DNA from: an uncultured Ruminococcus sp.
Lineage (GTDB): Bacteria; Bacillota; Clostridia; UBA1212; UBA1255
Assembly (NCBI GenBank): GCA_902782885.1
Contig: CACZOW010000330.1
Coordinates: forward strand, 1 to 5,475
Length of the DNA stretch: 5,475 nt
Direction: 5' to 3'
In this document: positions 1-5,060 of the stretch, in pieces
Layout: the number at the start of each line of letters is the position of its first letter
Position numbering within the stretch: position 1 is the stretch's first letter
Notes under the pieces: model-generated
Seen by the model: only the letters and a program-made list of their open reading frames with translations
Told to the model about the DNA's origin: nothing
The model's database searches: none
Translations under genes and position numbers: made by a program

Positions 1-38
1 AGCGCAGCTTTTTTTCTGCAGAAAGGAAGATACGAAGA

Positions 39-266
39 ATGTTTGAAAGAATCAGAAAAATAATCGTGGACCAGCTGGGTGTTGACGAAAGTCAGGTAAC
101 GATCGATTCGTCTTTTGTTGACGATCTCGGTGCGGACTCTCTTGATATAGTGGAACTTATTATGGCGCTGGAGAGCGAATTCGATATCGAAATTCCCGAT
201 GAAGATGCCGAAAAGATCACCACGGTGAACGACGCCGTGCAGTATGTGACCAATAACATTAAATAA
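39..266 (+). CDS. acpP: Acyl carrier protein
   Basis: A 75-residue acidic protein that carries growing acyl chains as thioesters on a 4'-phosphopantetheine arm during type II fatty acid synthesis in the cytoplasm. The attachment signature GADSLDIVEL is intact, with the modified serine at residue 34 (DSL motif), and the four-helix ACP pattern is visible over the full length, including the acidic recognition helix after Ser34 (IVELIMALESEFDIEIPDE). Length matches the family (about 75-80 aa). The ATG start is supported by AAGGAAG at 23-29, 9 nt upstream. rnc begins 18 nt after the TAA, so the two are probably co-transcribed, as in many bacteria where acpP sits between fab or plsX genes and rnc. 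The 38 nt upstream hold only the ribosome-binding site and a T-run flanked by a 4-bp GCAG/CTGC pair; the preceding gene is outside the window. A dedicated secondary-metabolism ACP is possible but unlikely beside rnc. Confidence 0.97.
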   Translation: MFERIRKIIVDQLGVDESQVTIDSSFVDDLGADSLDIVELIMALESEFDIEIPDEDAEKITTVNDAVQYVTNNIK

Positions 267-284
267 TCCTTTTAATTTCAAAAT

Positions 285-992
285 ATGACCGATTTGCCGC
301 GTTTTCAGGAGCTGACAGGGTACCGCTTTTCAGATGAAGCATTGCTGATACAGGCGCTTACCCACACGTCTTTCGCCAACGAGCGCTGCAAAAACGGACA
401 CGGGGACAGCAACCAGAGGCTGGAATTTCTCGGAGATTCCGTGCTGAGCACGATAATCAGCAGATATCTCTACGATGAATTTCCTTCATTGCCCGAAGGT
501 AAGCTGTCCCGTTTTCGTGCACAATTAGTGTGTGAAAAATCGCTGGCGGAGATCGCGGAGAAGCTTAAGCTCGGCTCCTTTATCCGTCTTGGCTGCGGCG
601 AACGCCGATCCGGCGGTGCCGAAAAGCCTTCGCTGCTGGCAGACTGCGTAGAGGCGCTGATCGCCGCGGTTTATCTGGATGCCGGCATGGAGACCGCGAC
701 ATCGTTCGTTCTGGACCGCCTCGGATTTGCGTCAATTATCGCCGAACAGGCGGAATTATTCGGCCATACCGATCATAAAACAGATCTGCAGGAATTGTTC
801 CGGACTCCTGATGTGCAGATCGAATATGAGATCACCGGCACGGCCGGGCCGGACCATGCGCCGGTTTTTGAGGCTGAAGTGCGCCTTTCCCGCGACGGCG
901 ATCTTTTCTGCCGCGGCGCGGGCAGCGGCAATAGCAAAAAAGCCGCCGAACAGGCCGCCGCCTATGCGGCCCTCACGCAGCTGCGAGACTGA
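285..992 (+). CDS. rnc: Ribonuclease III
   Basis: A 235-residue double-strand-specific endoribonuclease that acts as a homodimer in rRNA and mRNA maturation. The catalytic RNase III domain covers about residues 5-150: ALTHTSFANE near 24-33, the signature NQRLEFLGDS at 43-52, and LLADCVEALIAAVYLDAG at 117-134. Metal-binding acids E47, D51, D120 and E123 correspond to E. coli E41, D45, D114 and E117 and are all present. The C-terminal dsRNA-binding domain (about 163-233) starts at HKTDLQE and ends with GSGNSKKAAEQAA at 213-225, with the conserved paired lysines. Length is normal. Residue 44 is Gln where many orthologues have Glu (E. coli E38). The start codon has no recognisable Shine-Dalgarno sequence (TTTAATTTCAAAAT precedes it), so translation may be coupled to acpP 18 nt upstream; the next possible start, TTG at 294, has none either, and the ATG fits the usual family N-terminus. 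The following gene is comEA rather than smc. Confidence 0.97.
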   Translation: MTDLPRFQELTGYRFSDEALLIQALTHTSFANERCKNGHGDSNQRLEFLGDSVLSTIISRYLYDEFPSLPEGKLSRFRAQLVCEKSLAEIAEKLKLGSFIRLGCGERRSGGAEKPSLLADCVEALIAAVYLDAGMETATSFVLDRLGFASIIAEQAELFGHTDHKTDLQELFRTPDVQIEYEITGTAGPDHAPVFEAEVRLSRDGDLFCRGAGSGNSKKAAEQAAAYAALTQLRD

Positions 993-1010
993 TCTGCCTT
1001 TTTTTCGTTT

Positions 1011-1080
1011 TTTCCGACTTTACCCGACATTATTTGATATTTCCTGATATTTACCAGTATTTCCCGATATTTCCCGGACT
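1011..1080. repeat. Seven degenerate 10-bp tandem units
   Basis: Seven successive 10-mers keep the same register: TTTCCGACTT, TACCCGACAT, TATTTGATAT, TTCCTGATAT, TTACCAGTAT, TTCCCGATAT, TTCCCGGACT. The approximate consensus is TTCCCGATAT. The period is close to one helical turn and not a multiple of three, so it is not a coding pattern. The array starts 18 nt after the rnc stop and runs directly into the nested inverted repeat at 1067-1115. Within it, TTGATA (1034-1039) resembles a -35 hexamer, but the matching -10 (TATTTC, 1058-1063, 18-nt spacer) is poor. Function unknown: phased operator sites, a bent or easily melted segment, or slippage debris are all possible. Confidence 0.65.
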
Positions 1081-1115
1081 CTACGGCCGGTAGAGCGCCA
1101 TTTCCCGGGAAATAT
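1067..1115. repeat. Nested inverted repeat with 14-bp palindrome
   Basis: An outer perfect 11-bp pair (ATATTTCCCGG at 1067-1077, CCGGGAAATAT at 1105-1115) encloses a perfect 6-bp hairpin (CTCTAC at 1079-1084, GTAGAG at 1090-1095, 5-nt loop GGCCG). The right outer arm lies within the perfect palindrome ATTTCCCGGGAAAT (1100-1113). No T-run follows, so it is not a standard intrinsic terminator. Lying 53 nt before the comEA start, it could be a dimeric-repressor site or a 5' leader structure; the sequence alone does not decide. Confidence 0.6.
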
Positions 1116-1153
1116 GTTGCCGCCTGAAGAACTTCCGCTGTATCATTTCCGCG

Positions 1154-1160
1154 AAGGGAG
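1154..1160 (+). promoter_or_regulatory. Ribosome-binding site deciding the comEA start
   Basis: AAGGGAG at 1154-1160 lies 8 nt before ATG at 1169, the best spacing of the three clustered starts. GTG at 1160 overlaps the site itself, and ATG at 1163 is only 2 nt downstream. The start at 1169 is therefore preferred. Confidence 0.7.
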
Positions 1161-1168
1161 TGATGCAA

Positions 1169-1891
1169 ATGCGGATACGGCTTTTTGGCAAGATCGTTAA
1201 GGTGCCCGGAGCGGTGCCGGTAATAGCAGTAATTTTGGTCATAGGCGGTATTGCCGCCGCGGGTTATTTCGCAAAGCGGAGCAAAAAGCTTCCGGACGCG
1301 GTCGCGGCCACAGCCAGTCCCGCGCCGACCGGTGAGATCCTGCGAAACGGCGAAGGAACGGCAGCGCAGCCCGACGCCGCCGGCACGGCGGACAATGGAT
1401 CGCACGCAGGTGAGGGCCCTGCCGAATTGCCTACGCCTGTGCGCCTGGTGGTACATATAACCGGCGCGGTGAGGCATGAGGGCGTGTATTGGCTGGATCA
1501 GGGGTTCATTGTCCAGGACGCGGTGGAAGCGGCGGGCGGACTATTGTCCGGCGCGGACACGAAGTGCATAAATCTGGCAATGCGTTTGAACGACGGCATG
1601 CATATCCATGTTCCGTACGAATACGACGAGGACAAAAACTGGCTGCCGGACAGCGGCCGCGCGATCTCGGCGGACGGTTCATCCGGGCGCGACACCGAGC
1701 TGCGGGTCAACATCAATACCGCGTCTCTGAGCGAACTGATGACGCTTAACGGCGTAGGCGAGAGCACCGCCGCGGAGATCATTGCGTACCGTGAGGAACA
1801 CGGCCGTTTTGAAAAGATAGAAGATATAATGAATGTGCCCGGCATCAAAGAGGCAAAATTCAATCGCATAAAAAGGAATATCACAGTGTGA
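1169..1891 (+). CDS. comEA: ComEA-like competence DNA receptor
   Basis: A 240-residue membrane-anchored protein of the ComEA family, which binds double-stranded DNA outside the membrane and hands it to the uptake channel during transformation. A short basic N-terminus precedes one membrane segment (about 13-35, PGAVPVIAVILVIGGIAAAG), then KRSKK and a flexible Ala/Gly/Pro/Thr-rich linker to about residue 90. An SLBB-type domain spans about 91-149 (VVHITGAVRHEGVYWL, DAVEAAGGL, NLAMRLNDGMHIHVP). After a second short linker come tandem helix-hairpin-helix DNA-binding motifs at 180-240: VNINTASLSELMTLNGVG (loop GVG at 195-197), the EEHGRFEKIEDIMNVPGI segment, and a second hairpin at 223-231. This domain order is typical of Gram-positive ComEA. 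comEC, its usual partner, is not adjacent; the gene stands between rnc and a long structured spacer. Two upstream in-frame starts (1160, 1163) would add two or three residues only. Confidence 0.92.
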   Translation: MRIRLFGKIVKVPGAVPVIAVILVIGGIAAAGYFAKRSKKLPDAVAATASPAPTGEILRNGEGTAAQPDAAGTADNGSHAGEGPAELPTPVRLVVHITGAVRHEGVYWLDQGFIVQDAVEAAGGLLSGADTKCINLAMRLNDGMHIHVPYEYDEDKNWLPDSGRAISADGSSGRDTELRVNINTASLSELMTLNGVGESTAAEIIAYREEHGRFEKIEDIMNVPGIKEAKFNRIKRNITV

Positions 1892-1909
1892 GCCGGCGGC
1901 AGTGCGCCA

Positions 1910-1945
1910 GGCGTCTGCGATCGCGACCGCAGACGCTGCTTTGCC
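1910..1945 (+). terminator. Strong hairpin after comEA, possible terminator
   Basis: A perfect 9-bp GC-rich stem, GCGTCTGCG (1911-1919) with CGCAGACGC (1928-1936), and an 8-nt loop begins 20 nt after the comEA stop; G1910-T1937 could add a wobble pair. The downstream run (TGCTTTGCCGAATTCTT) is only weakly T-rich, so termination may be inefficient or factor-dependent. Position and stem strength favour a role in ending the comEA transcript. Confidence 0.45.
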
Positions 1946-1948
1946 GAA

Positions 1949-1985
1949 TTCTTAAAAAAGGTGAAAGATCGCTCATTTTTAAGAA
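1949..1985. repeat. 10-bp A/T-rich inverted repeat
   Basis: TTCTTAAAAA (1949-1958) and TTTTTAAGAA (1976-1985) are perfect inverted copies with a 17-nt loop. The right arm overlaps the left arm of the long-range pair at 1969-1981, so the local hairpin and the long-range helix cannot form together. Being nearly all A/T it is weak as RNA, but it ends in a T-run when read on the - strand. Confidence 0.5.
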
Positions 1986-2135
1986 AACGGCTCCTTCTCC
2001 CGGCCTGTTTTCACCGGGCAAAACGCCTTTAAAAGCGTTTTGGGGCCAGAGAATGGTTTTTTAGCTGCTGAGTATAAGGTTATTTGTCTCATTTGAGGCA
2101 CAATTTGCGCCTTCCGAGGCTGAAACCAGGCGCCG

Positions 2136-2179
2136 GAAACCTGTTTTTTCTCAAAAAACCGCCAGGTTTCACTTTTTTT
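2136..2179 (+). terminator. Hairpin plus T-run, terminator-like
   Basis: GAAACCTG (2136-2143) pairs with CAGGTTTC (2163-2170). Directly inside, six T (2144-2149) pair with six A (2153-2158) around a CTC loop, leaving a 4-nt bulge (2159-2162). Seven T follow at 2173-2179 after AC. This has the form of an intrinsic terminator on the + strand. It would stop transcripts entering from upstream about 170 nt before ftsK and would cut the 1961-2278 block before its right closing arms. The arms also have alternative partners at 2121-2132 and 2055-2062, so the hairpin might be conditional. Confidence 0.45.
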
Positions 2180-2225
2180 CAGAAATCGATGCAGCCTGCA
2201 TCATAAAAATGAGCGAGAATGCGGA

Positions 2226-2247
2226 GCGGCCGGTAAGATCCGGCCGC
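2226..2247. repeat. 8-bp GC hairpin between the two right closing arms
   Basis: GCGGCCGG (2226-2233) and CCGGCCGC (2240-2247) are perfect inverted copies around the loop TAAGAT. A competing 6-bp hairpin, GATCCG (2237-2242) with CGGATC (2247-2252), shares its right arm, so only one can form. No T-run follows on either strand. Confidence 0.6.
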
Positions 2248-2305
2248 GGATCAGGCAGGAAAAGAACCGCTCTTTCACTTGCATTTCCGGAGCAGGTGTT
2301 GTACA

Positions 2306-2334
2306 ATTATACTGCGCTCATGGGAGCTTTACAG
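2306..2334 (-). promoter_or_regulatory. Possible minus-strand promoter facing the structured block
   Basis: On the - strand the complement of 2306-2311 reads TATAAT, a perfect -10 hexamer. The hexamer 17 nt upstream (complement of 2329-2334, CTGTAA) matches the -35 consensus at only three positions. Transcription would start near 2299 and run into 2278-1961. The same DNA read on the + strand gives TATACT (2308-2313), which with TTCCGG (2285-2290) is a weak alternative promoter for ftsK. Confidence 0.3.
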
Positions 2335-2338
2335 GAGG
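2333..2338 (+). promoter_or_regulatory. Consensus ribosome-binding site deciding the ftsK start
   Basis: AGGAGG at 2333-2338 lies 9 nt before the GTG at 2348 and is the only strong site nearby. It excludes the longer reading from TTG at 2279, which would place the site inside the coding sequence and add a non-homologous-looking 23-residue extension. Confidence 0.85.
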
Positions 2339-2347
2339 ATAAAATTC

Positions 2348-5053
2348 GTGGCTAACACAAAGAAAAAATCAAAAGATAAAAAGAAAAGCAACACCGGCAG
2401 GCAAAGCAACACCGCGGTCAAAAAGGAAAACGGCAAATCCTCTTCGGGCGAAAAGGGCGTTGTCGTAAAAGAGACCAGAGGCAGCCGCGAGATACTTGCC
2501 GTTATTTTGGCTGCGATCGGTATATTCCTGATATTCTCATTATTTAATAAAACCGGAAAACTCGGCCGCTTCGTGATAGGAATTCTGACGGGGCTGGTAG
2601 GCAGAGTCGGCATGTTTCTTATGCTGATCCTGCTTTTCGTGCTGGCCTGGACGGTGCTCAGGGGCACTTCGGGAACGGTTTTTTCGACCAAAAACAGTAT
2701 TCTGTTTACATTGATGCTGCTGCTTATCGCGGCTCTGGTACATACATTTTCGTTCGGTGTGGAAAAATACGCCGGATTTAATTTCTTCGGCATCGTCAGA
2801 CAGATGTGGACGCAGGGGAAGGGCGGCGGCGTTATCGGCGGCCTCATCAGCTACGGACTGCAGTTGCTGGTGGCCAAGCCCGGCACGCTGATCATATTGA
2901 TCCCGGCCACGCTGGTGCTGGCAATGGTACTGTTCTCGTTGTCCATCGTACGGGCCGGAAAAAAAGTTGCCCACGCGGGCGGCAAGGTCAAAGGCTGGCT
3001 GTCCGGGGTTGTCGAACGATTCCGCAAATCCGACGCGGCCAACAAAGAAAAACGCAAAAAAGCCGCGGAGGAGCGTGCGCGCAAAAAGGAACAGAAGGAA
3101 GAAGAAGAACGCAGCGCGGCCGAGAATGCAGCTAAAAACGGCGCAGATGAGGGCGGCCGGAACGGTGCGGATGCGGGCAATGCTTCAGATGCGGATGACG
3201 ACCTGATCGTACCGGATTACTACGACCCCGATACCGACGCGGCGCGCGGCGCTTCCGATGAACATATCGAGTTCGTTTCCGCCCGGGGCCGCAAAAAAGA
3301 ACTGTTCCAGGAAGATCTGCGCAAGCAGAAAGAACTGCACAAGGCCGAAGAACGCAAGATCATGTCGCAGGAAGATGACGATGAGGCATATATCGGAGCC
3401 GGCGGGACCGCCGCCGGCAGCGGATACGGCGGGTATATTGACGACGACGAAGGCGGAGAGACGGCGCGCAGGATCGAAAGCAATTTTGACGACGGCATCA
3501 CCGAGATCGGAGAAAAAGAGCCGCTGCCGGCCGTTGACAGCTCCATACCCACAAAGATACCTGAGAAAAACGACGAGATCCGCGTGGTCACCTGCAACGA
3601 GGAGATAGACTATAATCTGCCGCCGCGCCGCATTCTTAAGAGCGTGGAGACGGACGATTCGGATCTGCAGGAGCAGGAGCGCAACGCCAAACTCACGGCG
3701 CGCAAACTGGAAGAAGTAATGCGCAGCTTCGGCATCGAAGCGCGGGTGATACGCATCTCCATCGGATCCACGGTGACGATGTTCGAACTGCAGCCCCAGT
3801 CCGGCGTAAAAGTCAGCCGCATCAAAAATCTGTCGGACGATATTGCCCTCAATCTGGCCGCGTCCGGAGTACGCATATTGGCGCCGATCCCCGGCAAAGC
3901 CGCCATCGGTATCGAAGTGCCCAACGAAGACCGGCGCACCGTATACCTGAAAGATCTGGTGGAATCCGAGCAGTTCCAGAGCCACCGCTCCAAGCTGGCG
4001 TTCTGCCTGGGCGAAGATATCTCCGGCGATCCCATCATTGCGGATATTTCCAAAATGCCGCACGTACTTATCGCCGGTACCACCGGCTCTGGTAAGAGTG
4101 TCTGCATAAACTGCATCGTGATGAGCCTGCTGTACCGGTGCACGCCGAATGACGTGCGCATGATCATGATCGATCCCAAAGTCGTGGAACTGCAGGTATA
4201 TAACAGCATTCCGCACCTGCTGGTACCGGTAGTGACCGAACCCAAAAAAGCCGCCGCGGCGCTGTCCTGGACGGTACAGGAAATGGAGAACCGTTACAAG
4301 CTGTTCGCCAAATACAATCTGCGCGATATTTCCGCATATAACGCGTTTGCGCCGGAACACGGGCTGCCGCGCATGCCGCGCATAGTGATAATTATTGACG
4401 AGCTCGCGGACCTGATGATGGTGGTGCGGGATTCGGTAGAAGAGGCCATTAACCGCATTGCCCAGAAAGCGCGCGCCGCGGGCATGCACCTGATCGTGGC
4501 AACGCAGAGGCCGTCCGTTGACGTCATCACCGGTCTGATCAAGGCCAACATCCCGTCGCGCATCGCGTTCACCGTATCTTCGGTAGTGGACTCCAAGACG
4601 ATCCTGGACTACGGCGGCGCCGAAAAACTGCTGGGCCGCGGCGACATGCTGTATCATCCGGTGGACTTCATGAAGCCGCTCCGGGTGCAGGGCGGGTTCG
4701 TTTCAGACGCCGAGATCGAAGAAACGGTGGAGTTCCTTAAAGTTCAGAAAGCCGAAAGCGAGCAGGACGAACAGATCTCCAGCGATATTGACAATACGCG
4801 CATGATGGAAAAACCGGGCCGCGCCGGGCACGGGGACAACCTCGCGGGCGACGGCGATCCGATGCTGGCGGACGCGGTGGATATTGCCATCGAGACCAAG
4901 CAGATCTCCGCTTCGTTCCTGCAGCGCAAGCTCGGGCTGGGCTACAGCCGGGCGTCGAGGCTGATCGATCAGATGGAAGAAAAAGGCTTTATAAGCGCAC
5001 GCGACGGCAATAACCCCCGTCAGGTCCTTATCAGCCGCAATCCGCTGAGGTGA
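2348..5053 (+). CDS. ftsK: FtsK/SpoIIIE-family DNA translocase
   Basis: A 901-residue septum-located, ATP-driven hexameric pump that moves chromosomal DNA through the closing division or sporulation septum. After a Lys-rich N-terminus, membrane segments lie near 48-66, 75-104, 117-134 and 178-201. A charged linker follows (about 205-440), with a Lys/Glu/Ala-rich, probably coiled-coil stretch (about 225-260), Asp-rich parts and a Gly-rich patch. The alpha domain starts near 445 (NAKLTARKLEEVMRSFGIEA). The RecA-like motor has Walker A GTTGSGKS at 577-584 (K583), Walker B IVIIIDELADLM with D684 and E685, ATQRP at 718-722 and the family block ANIPSRIAFTVSSVVDSKTILD. The C-terminal gamma winged helix (about 837-895, recognition region LGLGYSRASRLIDQMEEKGF) reads polar guide sequences. 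The length lies between B. subtilis SpoIIIE (about 790) and E. coli FtsK (about 1330); the linker accounts for the excess over SpoIIIE. FtsK versus SpoIIIE/SftA roles cannot be separated from sequence. The M19 peptidase gene follows 7 nt later. Confidence 0.96.
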   Translation: MANTKKKSKDKKKSNTGRQSNTAVKKENGKSSSGEKGVVVKETRGSREILAVILAAIGIFLIFSLFNKTGKLGRFVIGILTGLVGRVGMFLMLILLFVLAWTVLRGTSGTVFSTKNSILFTLMLLLIAALVHTFSFGVEKYAGFNFFGIVRQMWTQGKGGGVIGGLISYGLQLLVAKPGTLIILIPATLVLAMVLFSLSIVRAGKKVAHAGGKVKGWLSGVVERFRKSDAANKEKRKKAAEERARKKEQKEEEERSAAENAAKNGADEGGRNGADAGNASDADDDLIVPDYYDPDTDAARGASDEHIEFVSARGRKKELFQEDLRKQKELHKAEERKIMSQEDDDEAYIGAGGTAAGSGYGGYIDDDEGGETARRIESNFDDGITEIGEKEPLPAVDSSIPTKIPEKNDEIRVVTCNEEIDYNLPPRRILKSVETDDSDLQEQERNAKLTARKLEEVMRSFGIEARVIRISIGSTVTMFELQPQSGVKVSRIKNLSDDIALNLAASGVRILAPIPGKAAIGIEVPNEDRRTVYLKDLVESEQFQSHRSKLAFCLGEDISGDPIIADISKMPHVLIAGTTGSGKSVCINCIVMSLLYRCTPNDVRMIMIDPKVVELQVYNSIPHLLVPVVTEPKKAAAALSWTVQEMENRYKLFAKYNLRDISAYNAFAPEHGLPRMPRIVIIIDELADLMMVVRDSVEEAINRIAQKARAAGMHLIVATQRPSVDVITGLIKANIPSRIAFTVSSVVDSKTILDYGGAEKLLGRGDMLYHPVDFMKPLRVQGGFVSDAEIEETVEFLKVQKAESEQDEQISSDIDNTRMMEKPGRAGHGDNLAGDGDPMLADAVDIAIETKQISASFLQRKLGLGYSRASRLIDQMEEKGFISARDGNNPRQVLISRNPLR
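5047..5053 (+). promoter_or_regulatory. Ribosome-binding site overlapping the ftsK stop
   Basis: GAGGTGA (5047-5053) contains the ftsK TGA stop and lies 7 nt before ATG 5061. It selects that ATG over the in-frame ATG at 5070 and suggests translational coupling of the two genes. Confidence 0.75.
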
Positions 5054-5060
5054 ACGCGAA

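Larger units (their letters stand above)
1961..2278. ncRNA. Candidate structured RNA or palindromic element, unknown class
   Basis: A 318-nt block with no credible ORF. Its 5' edge is a continuous 21-nt arm made of GTGAAAGA (1961-1968) and TCGCTCATTTTTA (1969-1981). These pair perfectly with two separated segments, TAAAAATGAGCGA (2204-2216) and TCTTTCAC (2271-2278), with a GC hairpin between them, giving a three-way-junction layout. Inside are CCCGG/CCGGG (1999-2018), CAAAACGC/GCGTTTTG (2019-2042), TGTCTC/GAGGCA (2085-2100), GCGCCT/AGGCGC (2107-2133), an 8-bp plus 6-bp hairpin (2136-2170) and GATGCA/TGCATC (2188-2202). The block between the outer arms is GCGGCCGG/CCGGCCGC (2226-2247). The G-U pair in the 2085-2100 stem and the T-run after 2170 favour the + strand; a TATAAT at 2306-2311 favours the - strand. 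I found no match to the signature sequences of tmRNA, RNase P, SRP RNA or common riboswitches that I know. A MITE-like element with imperfect terminal inverted repeats is the main alternative. Confidence 0.4.

Noticed and set aside
972..1013. Intrinsic terminator at the end of rnc
   Set aside because: A T-rich run (999-1005 and 1008-1013) is present, but the only preceding stem (around CGCAGCTGCG, 976-985) would have about three core pairs, too weak to call.
962..1477. Minus-strand open frame across the rnc-comEA spacer and the first part of comEA
   Set aside because: It overlaps two well-supported genes and the repeat array, has no recognisable motif, and the spacer part encodes only the complement of the 10-bp units.
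2050..2078. Plus-strand promoter with TATAAG (2073-2078)
   Set aside because: No acceptable -35 hexamer is found at 16-18 nt upstream.
2121..2143. Resemblance of the GAAACC-containing stretch to SAM-I or cobalamin riboswitch core
   Set aside because: Only a few bases match; the other conserved boxes and the expected helix order of either class are missing, and the downstream gene is not of those pathways.
1961..2278. tmRNA, RNase P RNA or SRP RNA
   Set aside because: The diagnostic sequences (tRNA-like ends, GAGGAAAGUCC-type core, GGAAGCAGC-type SRP loop) are absent on both strands.
2279..2347. Extended FtsK N-terminus from TTG at 2279
   Set aside because: There is no ribosome-binding site before it, while AGGAGG sits at proper distance from GTG 2348; the extension also overlaps the closing arm of the structured block.
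3185..4657. Long minus-strand open frame of about 490 codons inside ftsK
   Set aside because: It lies wholly antisense to the well-supported FtsK motor, its translation is rich in His, Gln and Arg without any recognisable domain, and GC-rich codon use on the sense strand readily creates such open frames.
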